Assembly (NCBI RefSeq): GCF_002929215.1
Contig: NZ_PJII01000021.1
Span: forward strand, 1 to 64,000
DNA: 64,000 nt
Source: Arthrobacter sp. ZGTC412
GTDB lineage: Bacteria; Actinomycetota; Actinomycetes; Actinomycetales; Micrococcaceae
Reading direction: 5' to 3'
Position numbers and translations under genes: made by a program. The notes beneath the pieces are model-generated. The model did not search any database. It was given only the letters and a program-made list of their open reading frames with translations, and was not told where the DNA came from. Positions 17,211-25,418 of this stretch are shown one piece after another (the stretch's first letter is position 1; each line of letters starts with the position of its first letter).

Positions 17211-19496
17211 TTACGTCGCTGTCGGGACGGCCAGCGCGGCGGGCGAGGTGAACTGGTGCGTCCCGCCGCCGACGCTGCGGTGCTCACCGCCCGGAAGTAC
17301 GACGTCGGCCTCCACTCCCTCAGGTACCGTCGCCTCGAGGTGGAGAACGCCGTCGTCGAGCTTCCATTCCACACGGACGGTTCCGTGTGGCGTCTTCAGT
17401 GCGGTCTTTGCCCAGTCGATTCCCTGCCCGGGCACGGGCGCGATCCGGACCTTGCTGTACCCCGGCGCCAGCGGGCTGATCCCGCCAACCGTTTTGTGCA
17501 TCCAGTCGGCCACCGCGCCGAGGGCGTAGTGGTTGAAGCTGGTCATCTCGCCGGGGTTGATGGTGCCGTCCGGAAGCATGGAATCCCATCGCTCCCACAC
17601 GGTGGTGGCCCCCATGGTCACCGGGTAGAGCCAGGACGGGCAGCCCTGTTCCAGCAGCAGGCGGTAGGCCTCCTCACTGTGGCCCGTATCCGTGAGGGCC
17701 CCGGTGATGAATGGGGTACCGGCGAAACCCGTGGATACGCGGTAGTTGTTCTTTCGGACCAGCTCAGCGAGGCGCTCTCCCGCGAAATCAACGTGCTCCG
17801 GGCTGGGAAGGATCCCAAACGTGATGGCAAGCGCGTAGACCGTGGTGCAGTCGCTGTGGATGGTGCCGTCGGCCGCCACGTAGTGCTCCAGGAACGAGGC
17901 CTGGACCCGTGCCGCGAGCTGCTCAAAGTACTCGGCGTCGTCCTGGTGCCCCAGCAGCCGTGCGGTCTTCGCGGTGATAGAGGCGGTGCGGAACATGCAG
18001 GTGGTGGCGACGACGCCGGTGTCCGCCTTCGCGTCCCACGGCTTGTCCGGATCGGCGTCCGGGTCCAGCCAGTCACCGAACTGGAAGCCCTGGTCCCAGA
18101 GCCCGGTGGGCGAAAGCAGCCCCTCGACGCGGCGGGTGTGCGAGGCCATCGATTCGTACTGGTTCTTCAAGACTGTGTCATCGCCGTAGGCCTCCCACAG
18201 GGCCCACGGCACCCAGACGGAGGCTTCGCTCCACAGAGCGGATGATTCCGGCGCAGGGAACTCTGGTGGCTGCGGGCAGTATTTCAGCGCGTCGGGGACC
18301 GTGATGGGCACCAGGCCGTCGGCTGCCTTCTGCTCGGCCGCGAGGTCCAGGAGCCAGTCCTGCAGGAAGCCCTTGACGTCGTAGAGGAACGCCGCGGTGG
18401 GGGCGAACACTGCGATGTCCCCGGTCCAGCCGAGCCGCTCATCGCGCTGCGGGCAGTCGGTGGGGAGGTCCAGGAAGTTGCCCCGGAGTCCCCAGACGAT
18501 GTTGCGGTGCAGCTGGTTGACCAGTTCGTTGGAGCACTCGAAGGTGCCGGTGCGCTCAAGCTCCGAATGGACCACCACCGCCTCCAGCGAGTCTTCGGTG
18601 AGCGTGCCGGGCCAGCCGGACACCTCTGCATAGCGGAAACCATGGAACGTCTTGGTGGGCTCGAAGAAGTCCTCACCGCCGGACAGGATGAACGTGTCCG
18701 CGGCCTTGGCGGACCGGAGGGGGCGGACACCCAGCTCGCCGTCTTCCAGCACTTCGGCATGCCGCACGGTGATGGCCTCCCCCGCCTCGCCCTCGACGGT
18801 GAACCGGAGCCAGCCCACCAGGTTCTGTCCAAAGTCCAGCAGTGTTTTGCCGCTGGGCGACGTGAAAATCTGCACCGGCTTGAGAACATCCGCGCGCACC
18901 ACCGGCGGGCTGACCGGCTCAGCCAGCCGGTCGACGTCGAACTCCAGCGCGCGCACCCCCGCCCAGGTCCCGGCGTCGAAGTTTGGCTCCGCCCAGCCGG
19001 GCTGGTTCCGGCGGGCATCGATGGTCTGCCCGTCGTAGAGGTCGTTCTCGGTGGTGGCCGAGGGGCCTGACTGCCAGGAGGAATCGGAAGCGACGCACTG
19101 GACGAATCCGTCCTCGTACTCGACCTCCAGCTGCCCGAAGAACCCCAACTGGTCCCCGTAGAGGTTGGACATGCCATGCCAGGCGAGGCGCCCGCGGTAC
19201 CAGCCGTTGCCCAGGGACACACCGATGACGGTTGCCGGCTGCACCAGCCCGGTCACGTCATAGCTGCGGTAGCGGAGCCGCCATTCGTAGGAGCTCCAGC
19301 CGGGGCTCAGCACGTCCTCCCCCACCGGAACGCCGTTGATGACAGCCTCGTACACGCCGAAGGCCGTAGCCCGCAGCGTCGCCTTGGCCACGGCGCCGTG
19401 GCCCTCCGCCAGCCGGAATTCCTTGCGCAGGAGCGGGGCGCCGTCGAAGTCTTCGTCGGGGGTGATCATGGCTGCTTGCCAGGGTGCCAGGGGCAT
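17211..19496 (-). CDS. Alpha-L-rhamnosidase (GH78), short form
   Basis: Protein of 761 residues, shorter than the other GH78 enzyme because it lacks the extra N-terminal beta domain and starts directly in the rhamnose-binding sandwich (LLRKEFRLAEG, VINGVPVGED). The catalytic (alpha/alpha)6 domain carries DCPQRDERLGWTGD around residues 345-358, and a C-terminal beta domain follows. There is no signal peptide, so it should act inside the cell. It is the last gene of the importer operon, 69 bases after the ATPase gene. Two different GH78 enzymes in one locus suggest different linkages or aglycones. Confidence 0.92.
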   Translation of the reverse strand: MPLAPWQAAMITPDEDFDGAPLLRKEFRLAEGHGAVAKATLRATAFGVYEAVINGVPVGEDVLSPGWSSYEWRLRYRSYDVTGLVQPATVIGVSLGNGWYRGRLAWHGMSNLYGDQLGFFGQLEVEYEDGFVQCVASDSSWQSGPSATTENDLYDGQTIDARRNQPGWAEPNFDAGTWAGVRALEFDVDRLAEPVSPPVVRADVLKPVQIFTSPSGKTLLDFGQNLVGWLRFTVEGEAGEAITVRHAEVLEDGELGVRPLRSAKAADTFILSGGEDFFEPTKTFHGFRYAEVSGWPGTLTEDSLEAVVVHSELERTGTFECSNELVNQLHRNIVWGLRGNFLDLPTDCPQRDERLGWTGDIAVFAPTAAFLYDVKGFLQDWLLDLAAEQKAADGLVPITVPDALKYCPQPPEFPAPESSALWSEASVWVPWALWEAYGDDTVLKNQYESMASHTRRVEGLLSPTGLWDQGFQFGDWLDPDADPDKPWDAKADTGVVATTCMFRTASITAKTARLLGHQDDAEYFEQLAARVQASFLEHYVAADGTIHSDCTTVYALAITFGILPSPEHVDFAGERLAELVRKNNYRVSTGFAGTPFITGALTDTGHSEEAYRLLLEQGCPSWLYPVTMGATTVWERWDSMLPDGTINPGEMTSFNHYALGAVADWMHKTVGGISPLAPGYSKVRIAPVPGQGIDWAKTALKTPHGTVRVEWKLDDGVLHLEATVPEGVEADVVLPGGEHRSVGGGTHQFTSPAALAVPTAT

Positions 19497-19565
19497 GGGG
19501 TGGTGTTCCGTTCTGCTGGTCGCCGGTAGGTGACGGAAGGTCAGGGGTTCAAAGGGTCTGGCTGG

Positions 19566-20576
19566 TTACGAAGCGTAGTGGCAGGCGACGGCGGAGCCGC
19601 CCACCAGCCGGAGTGCGGGGCGTTCGTCGCGGCAGAGGTCCGTGGCCAGCGGGCAACGGAGCCGGAAGGGGCATCCTCCGGGACCGGGGGTGGCAGCTGC
19701 TCCTGTCCGCACGCCAAGGGACACGCGGGCCTGCCGCCGCGCGGCCTGCTCGGCGGGCCGCGGTACGGGGGACGCTGTCACGAGGGCTTGCGTGAACGGG
19801 TGCTTGGGGTTCTCGGTGACGGCGGTGGCAGGTCCGCTTTCCATCACCTGCCCGCGGTAGAGGACCACCACGCGCTGGGCCAGGAACTGGACCACGGCGA
19901 TGTCGTGGGCGATGAAGAGATAGCCCAGGCCGCGCTCATCGCGCAGGTCGGCCAAGAGGTTCAGTACTTGGGCCTGGGTGGAAAGGTCCAGGGCGCTCAC
20001 GGCTTCGTCGCAGACCACCAGTTTGGGGTCGCAAATGAGGGCGCGGGCCACGGAGATCCGCTGGCGCTGTCCGCCCGAGAACTGGCTGGGGTACCGGTCC
20101 ACGGCCTCGCGGGGCAGGCCCACGCGTTCCAGCATGTCCTCGGCGCGCTGCCGCGCCCCTGAAGCATTGACGCCGCGGAGCCGGAGCGGTTCAGCCAGTG
20201 AGGAGCCCACCGTATTCCGGGGGTTCAGCGAGGAATTGGGGTCCTGGAAGACGGCCCGCAGTTCTCCGCCCAGTGCCCGGCGCTGGGAGGCGCCGGCGGA
20301 GGTGATGTCCTTGCCTTGGTAGGTGATGGACCCGCCGGAGACCTTTTGCAGTCCCAGGATCGCCTTGCCGATGGTCGACTTGCCGGAGCCGGACTCCCCC
20401 ACGAGTCCTACGGTTTCGCCTGGGTTGATGCTGAAGCTGACGTTGTCGACGGCGGCGGGGGTCGCCGCTGCCTTGCGTCCGCGTCCGTAGCGGACCACCA
20501 GGTCCTTGACTTCCAACAGGGGCTGGGCGGCAGCGGGCAACGGTGCTTCCGGGCGGACTGAGGTTGCGGTGCTCAT
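19566..20576 (-). CDS. ABC transporter ATP-binding protein (DppF/OppF type)
   Basis: ATPase of 336 residues with Walker A GESGSGKS, signature FSGGQRQR and a Walker B region before the D-loop SALD. The C-terminal oligopeptide-transporter extension contains a Cys-bearing GGCPFRLRCPLATDLC segment; in this family that region can bind an Fe-S cluster. It energises the importer together with the ATPase half of the fused upstream protein. Its ATG overlaps the fusion gene's stop by four bases. Its place in a rhamnosidase operon argues for uptake of glycosides rather than peptides. Confidence 0.92.
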   Translation of the reverse strand: MSTATSVRPEAPLPAAAQPLLEVKDLVVRYGRGRKAAATPAAVDNVSFSINPGETVGLVGESGSGKSTIGKAILGLQKVSGGSITYQGKDITSAGASQRRALGGELRAVFQDPNSSLNPRNTVGSSLAEPLRLRGVNASGARQRAEDMLERVGLPREAVDRYPSQFSGGQRQRISVARALICDPKLVVCDEAVSALDLSTQAQVLNLLADLRDERGLGYLFIAHDIAVVQFLAQRVVVLYRGQVMESGPATAVTENPKHPFTQALVTASPVPRPAEQAARRQARVSLGVRTGAAATPGPGGCPFRLRCPLATDLCRDERPALRLVGGSAVACHYAS

Positions 20577-22633
20577 GCGTGATCCTTTTCGGCAGTCCTG
20601 TGTTCAACCAGGTTCAGAACGTGGTGGCTGGGTACGTCGGTTGCCACCCAGTCCAGGCCATCGACGGCCAGTTCATCCGCCGTGACGCAGCGCACCACGC
20701 CGTCGCCCGTTCCGGAAGGAAGCAGCGGAATCGGGACCAGGCAGGCGGAGCCGGCGAACTGGCAGCGAGCGGCGAAGCGGCACGTGCCGGGCCAGTCCTT
20801 GGGCTGCGGAACCTGGCCGTTGATGGTGGCCAGCCGTTCCGGCATGTCCGCGGCATGGTTCGCGTGCGGGTCAGCGGCCAGCAAGGCCAGGGTGTAGGGG
20901 TGGCGCGGGTTGTCCAGGATGTTGTCCGTCCTGCCGTTTTCCACCACCTCGCCCGCGTACATCACCGCCACCTGGTCGCAGAGGTCGGCCACCACACCAA
21001 GGTCGTGCGTGACCATCACAACGGACATCCCGGTGTCCTTCACCAGGCTGCGCAGCAAGGAAAGGATCTCCGCCTGCACGGTGACGTCCAGTGCGGTGGT
21101 GGGTTCGTCGGCGACCAGCAGGCGGGGCCGGCCGGAGAGCGCCAGGGCAATGGCCACGCGCTGGGCCATGCCGCCGCTGATCTGGTGCGGGTAAGTCTTG
21201 AGGATGCGCGCGGCGTCCACGATGCCTACCTTTTCCAGCAGGCTCAAGGCCTCCGCCTTCGAGTCGGCGCGGCCCATCCCGCGGAGCCGGCGGATGGCGG
21301 CGGTGAGCTGGTAACCCACTGTGAACATGGGGTCCAGGGCGCGCATGGGTTCCTGCGAGATAAGGGCGATGTCGCGTCCGCGGATGCCTTCCATATCCTT
21401 ATCCGTGGCCGCGGCCAGGTTCTTGCCGTTCCAGAGGATCTGGCCGCCGGTTACGGAGACACCTGAGGGAAGCAGTCCCAGGAGGGACAGCGCCGTCATG
21501 GTCTTGCCACAGCCTGATTCGCCCACCAGGCCCAGGACGGTGCCGGGCTCGACGTCGAAGGAGACGTCCGTGACCAGGCGGACTCCGTTGTCCACACCCA
21601 CGGAGAGGTTGCGGACGCTGAGTGTGTCCTTCGGAGCATCCTCTGGAGCCGGAGTAGCGGCCGCGATGGCCGCAACAGCTTTGGCGCGCTGGCGTCGGGC
21701 AGCGGCGGAGGGCAGGTGAGAGGCGGTGGCATTGGGTGACTTGCCAAGGGCGTTGCCAATCGCGTTGGCGGCCAGGACTGTCAGCGCCAGCACGGCGCCG
21801 GTGGGGACCATTAGCCAAGGGGCGTCGTAGACGTGCTGCGAGGCGCCCTGGATCATGCCGCCCCAGCTCGGTTGGGGAATCGGCGGGCCGAAGCCGATGA
21901 ACGCCAGGCCGGCCTGGATGAGCATGCCGACGGCGAAGATCAGGGCTGACTGCACCACGATGGTGTTCGTGAGGCCGGGCAGCACATGCCGGAGGCTGAT
22001 GCCCACCGTGCTGACGCCGTCCACCTTGGCCGCGTCCACGTAAAGCTGGGACTGCAGGGACTTGGCCTGGCCCAGTATCACCCGGTACATACCCGCTGAA
22101 ATGAGCACGCCGAGGATTGCCATGATGAGCGGGATGTTGGTTCCCACGGCGCCGATGACGGCCAGGATGATGACCGTGCCGGGCAGGGACATCATGATTT
22201 CGGTGACGCGGCTGATGGCGTTCTCCGCGCGCTCACCTGCGGCTGCGGCGAGCATCGCCAGGAGTGTTCCGAGTCCGACGGCGACGATCACCGTGATCAT
22301 GGACGTCCCCAGCGTGCTGGCCGCTGAAGCAAAGATCCGGCTCAGGAGGTCCCTGCCCAGTTCATCAGTGCCGAGCCAGTGCGCGGCGGTCGGCCCAGAC
22401 AGGACGGCGGTGAAGTCCTGGTCCTCCGTTTTGAAGGGCAGCCACAACGGCGCGGTAAGGGAGGCGGCCACCAGCGCGGCCAGCCAGATGACCCCGGCGA
22501 TGCTGGCCGGCGAGCCGAGCAGCTTGCTGCCGGAGTATCTCTTAGCGGCACTTTGGCGGGGTGCCTGGGGAAGGACGGCAGCCGCCGTCGGCTCCGCTGA
22601 GTCTGCAGGTGCGGGGGCAACGTTGGGGATCAT
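20573..22633 (-). CDS. Fused ABC importer permease and ATP-binding protein (DppC-DppD type)
   Basis: Protein of 686 residues combining two subunits that are usually separate. Residues 1 to about 300 form a DppC-like permease: the GTDELGRDLLSR motif near residue 93 and six helices with the cytoplasmic loop AAKVDGVSTVG. A basic, Ala-rich linker (about 300-340) leads to a DppD-like ATPase with Walker A GESGCGKT, signature ISGGMAQR and Walker B LLVADEP. It ends with the Cys-containing oligopeptide-type tail. The frame is continuous with no internal start signal I could see. It overlaps both neighbours by four bases, which is clear operon structure. Confidence 0.92.
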   Translation of the reverse strand: MIPNVAPAPADSAEPTAAAVLPQAPRQSAAKRYSGSKLLGSPASIAGVIWLAALVAASLTAPLWLPFKTEDQDFTAVLSGPTAAHWLGTDELGRDLLSRIFASAASTLGTSMITVIVAVGLGTLLAMLAAAAGERAENAISRVTEIMMSLPGTVIILAVIGAVGTNIPLIMAILGVLISAGMYRVILGQAKSLQSQLYVDAAKVDGVSTVGISLRHVLPGLTNTIVVQSALIFAVGMLIQAGLAFIGFGPPIPQPSWGGMIQGASQHVYDAPWLMVPTGAVLALTVLAANAIGNALGKSPNATASHLPSAAARRQRAKAVAAIAAATPAPEDAPKDTLSVRNLSVGVDNGVRLVTDVSFDVEPGTVLGLVGESGCGKTMTALSLLGLLPSGVSVTGGQILWNGKNLAAATDKDMEGIRGRDIALISQEPMRALDPMFTVGYQLTAAIRRLRGMGRADSKAEALSLLEKVGIVDAARILKTYPHQISGGMAQRVAIALALSGRPRLLVADEPTTALDVTVQAEILSLLRSLVKDTGMSVVMVTHDLGVVADLCDQVAVMYAGEVVENGRTDNILDNPRHPYTLALLAADPHANHAADMPERLATINGQVPQPKDWPGTCRFAARCQFAGSACLVPIPLLPSGTGDGVVRCVTADELAVDGLDWVATDVPSHHVLNLVEHRTAEKDHA

Positions 22634-23571
22634 GAGGCACGCAACTTCGGGTCGAGGAACTTGGTGGCGAGTTCCAGCACCAGGTTCACGGCAACCACCA
22701 CGACGGTGGCGATCACCACCACGCCCTGCACGGACGGGGCGTCATGGGTGCTGACGGAGTTCTGGACGGCCTGGCCGAGGCCCGGCATGGCGAACAGTTG
22801 CTCGGCGATGACGGAACCTCCGAAAAGCTGGATGAACTGCAGCGCGATGCCTGCCACGATGGGGAGGCTGGCATACCGCAGGGCGTGGACGTAGAGGATT
22901 TTCCAGGTGGGGGTGGCGGTGGCCCGAAGGGTACGGATGTGTTCCTGCTGGAGCGCCTCAAGCATGGAGGCCCGGGTCTGGCGGGCGATAAATGCCGCAC
23001 CGCCCACGGCCAGGGTGATCACCGGGAGGGCCAGGGACAGCGCCCAGTCCTGCGGGGAGTCCTCGAACGGGACGTAGCCGGTGGCCGGAAAGACGGAGGA
23101 CTGGACGGCCAGAAGGTAGACGAAAATAATGCCGATCCAGAAGGCCGGAAGGGCCACTGCCATACCGGCGGCGCCGCCGATGATCCGGTCCACCGTGCCG
23201 CCGCGGACCGCAGCCGTGACGCCGAGTGCTATGCCGAGGACGGCGCTGAGCAGGGTGGCTCCGGCGGCGAGCGACGCCGTGACGGGAAGCCTGCTGGCGA
23301 GGTCTGTGCTGACGGATCGGCCGTCGATCAGCGAAATGCCCAGGTCACCTTGGGCTGCGGCGCCGAGCCAGCTGAAGAACTGGACCAGGAGGGGATCGTT
23401 CCAGCCCAACCGCTGGTTGACCTCATCGATTGCTTCCTGGGTGGCCCCGGCGCCGAGGGACACGGCTCCGGGGCTGCCGGGCATTGCGTGCACCAGCAGG
23501 AATGCCAGCACTGCAACCACCAGCACGGTGGCCAGCGCCATCAGCAGGCGCTTGGTGATGAATAGTGCCAT
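22630..23571 (-). CDS. ABC transporter permease (DppB/OppB type)
   Basis: Permease of 313 residues: one N-terminal helix followed by the binding-protein-dependent transport domain, with the LRATATPTWKILYVHALR loop around residue 215. The ATG at 23571 is chosen because GGAGG precedes it; an ATG four codons upstream lacks a good site. It pairs with the DppC half of the downstream fusion protein. Confidence 0.92.
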   Translation of the reverse strand: MALFITKRLLMALATVLVVAVLAFLLVHAMPGSPGAVSLGAGATQEAIDEVNQRLGWNDPLLVQFFSWLGAAAQGDLGISLIDGRSVSTDLASRLPVTASLAAGATLLSAVLGIALGVTAAVRGGTVDRIIGGAAGMAVALPAFWIGIIFVYLLAVQSSVFPATGYVPFEDSPQDWALSLALPVITLAVGGAAFIARQTRASMLEALQQEHIRTLRATATPTWKILYVHALRYASLPIVAGIALQFIQLFGGSVIAEQLFAMPGLGQAVQNSVSTHDAPSVQGVVVIATVVVVAVNLVLELATKFLDPKLRAS

Positions 23572-23592
23572 GGTGACCTCCATCGGTCAGGC

Positions 23593-23630
23593 CCTGCCGG
23601 GCGGCCTCTTCGCAAAGACCGCCCGGCAGG
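23593..23630 (-). promoter_or_regulatory. Stem-loop after the binding-protein gene
   Basis: A perfect 12-bp inverted repeat (CCTGCCGGGCGG at 23593-23604 against 23619-23630) with a 14-base loop starts nine bases after the stop of the family-5 binding protein and ends before the first permease. It mirrors the stem-loop at 7709-7739 in the other ABC operon. Message stabilisation or partial termination is the likely role. Confidence 0.6.
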
Positions 23631-23638
23631 TGCGGGTA

Positions 23639-25195
23639 TTAGCTGGCCGGCTTGTAGGACGAGAGGAGCGGGTAGGCGTTGGTGCCGGCGAACTCCACCG
23701 GCGCCACCTTCTTGGTGTTGTAGCCCTGGTTGGTGAGCGCCTCGTACAGCGGGATCATCCAACCGGACTCCACCAGGCGGGTGTTCAACTTGGTGGCTGC
23801 TGCCTTGACCGCGGCGTCGTCCTTGGCGGCAGCCAGCTCGCCGGTGGCTGCGCTGAGCTGCTCATCGGTGGCCTTCTGCACGTTGGTGAAGCCACTGAGG
23901 ACAGCTCCGTACATCACGCCCACGGGGTTGTCCCAGTTCAGGGGCGCGTAGCCGAGCGGCGTGGTGGCGACGGCGGCGAAGGCTTCGTCAGTGGAGGAGG
24001 ACATCTTCACGTTCATGGTGATTCCGACGGCGGCGAGGTCCTTTTGAACTGCCTGCAGGTCCGTCTGGGTCTGGGCGCTGGCGATGATGGTGAACTCAAA
24101 GCCGTTCGGGTAGCCGGCTTCGGCCCGCAGGCTCTTGGCCTTGTCCGGGTTGTAGGCGAACTTGGTTTCGATGTCCTTGGTGAAGCCTGCGGAGTCCTTG
24201 GGCAAGACGTTCCAGGCGGGGATGTCACCCTTGTGCAGCGCGTCCACCAGGGCCTGGCGGTTGATCGCATACTGGATGGCCTGCCGGACCTTCTCCTCGG
24301 CGAACGCCGGGGCGGTCTTGCCGATCTTGTCGAAAGAGATCATGGTGTTGACGGTGCCGCCGATCTGGGACACACCAACGCCCTTGGACTTGACGAAGTC
24401 CACGGTGTTGGAGGTCAGCATGGCTACGTCCGCCTGGCCGGAAACCACGGCGTTCGCGCGGGCCTGCGGGTCCTGAACCACGCTGAAGATGACCTTGTCG
24501 AACGAGTATTTCGCGGCTTCCGGGCTCTTGCTGTTCTTCACCAGGACGTACTTGTTGCCCTTTACTGTGCTGGGATCCAGGGTGTAGGGGCCGGACCCGT
24601 CCGGGGTGGCTGCGAGGGTAGCGGTGTCGGTGACGCCGTTCTTGCCCACGATCATGCCGGTGGTGGAGGCCAGGTTCTTCTCGAAGCCGGGCTGCGGCTT
24701 GGTGAAGGTCAGGGCCACCTGGGTGGGGCTGACTACGTCCACTGAGGCGATTTCCTGCGCGCCGCCCTTAGCCACGGCCGAGTAAGCGCTCAGCGCGGGA
24801 TCGGACCGGCGGTCGAGGTTTGCCTTGACCAGTTCTGCGTCGAGCTTGGACCCATCCGTGAAGGTCACGTCGTCCTTGAGCGTCAGAGTCAGGACCGTGT
24901 TGTCTGCGTTGTAGCTGAACTCCTTGGCCAGGCCCGGACCTGCCGAGCCGTCCGGCTGAAGCGTCATCAGGCTCTCGTAGAGGCCCTCGAAGAACTGCCG
25001 CTGGGCAGCTGAGACGCGCAGCGGGTCAAAGCCGAACGATGCGGAATCGCTGTCGATCGCGAGGGTCAGGGAGCTGGTGTCCGCTTTGGCGGTGGCCTGG
25101 CTGGAGCCGCCGCCACAGGCGGTCAGCGATCCCAGCAGGAGCGCTCCAGCCAGGACGGCGGAGCTCGCACGGGCGGTGGCGTTCAGAAGTTTCAT
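23639..25195 (-). CDS. Family-5 extracellular solute-binding lipoprotein
   Basis: Protein of 518 residues with a lipoprotein signal ending in LTAC (Cys27) and then the SBP_bac_5 fold used by dipeptide, nickel and oligosaccharide importers. The ATG at 25195 is chosen because the signal peptide starts there and AAAGG lies nine bases upstream; the open frame further upstream has no signal sequence. It leads an operon of two permeases, two ATPase domains and a GH78 rhamnosidase, and diverges from a GH1 beta-glucosidase. The ligand is therefore more likely a rhamnose-bearing oligosaccharide or plant glycoside than a peptide (inferred). Confidence 0.9.
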   Translation of the reverse strand: MKLLNATARASSAVLAGALLLGSLTACGGGSSQATAKADTSSLTLAIDSDSASFGFDPLRVSAAQRQFFEGLYESLMTLQPDGSAGPGLAKEFSYNADNTVLTLTLKDDVTFTDGSKLDAELVKANLDRRSDPALSAYSAVAKGGAQEIASVDVVSPTQVALTFTKPQPGFEKNLASTTGMIVGKNGVTDTATLAATPDGSGPYTLDPSTVKGNKYVLVKNSKSPEAAKYSFDKVIFSVVQDPQARANAVVSGQADVAMLTSNTVDFVKSKGVGVSQIGGTVNTMISFDKIGKTAPAFAEEKVRQAIQYAINRQALVDALHKGDIPAWNVLPKDSAGFTKDIETKFAYNPDKAKSLRAEAGYPNGFEFTIIASAQTQTDLQAVQKDLAAVGITMNVKMSSSTDEAFAAVATTPLGYAPLNWDNPVGVMYGAVLSGFTNVQKATDEQLSAATGELAAAKDDAAVKAAATKLNTRLVESGWMIPLYEALTNQGYNTKKVAPVEFAGTNAYPLLSSYKPAS

Positions 25196-25309
25196 GTAGT
25201 GCGCCTTTGCATTCTGATGTGACAACGGAGGAGAAGTGTTGTGGGGCTGGCAGCTGGCCGGCTCCCTCCAAGCATCAGATGCTGGCGTTGGGGGCTCACA
25301 TGAGAATGT

Positions 25310-25344
25310 CATTGATTGAAAAAGTATTGTGGCCCCGGTCACGC
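25310..25344. promoter_or_regulatory. Shared 35-bp control element, copy 2 (importer/beta-glucosidase divergent region)
   Basis: This is the second copy of the element at 14797-14831, in the same orientation, with CATTG, TTG, AGTATTGTGG and TCACG blocks identical and identically spaced. It lies 114 bases before the binding-protein start and 74 bases before the beta-glucosidase start, so it can serve both directions. The conservation stands out because the flanking bases show no similarity. Confidence 0.6.
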
Positions 25345-25418
25345 GCCGGGACAGGATTGAAAGCCAGGGCAGAGAGGCCCCGGGCGCCGTACTTTGGCGC
25401 TGGACTGAAAGGAACTAC

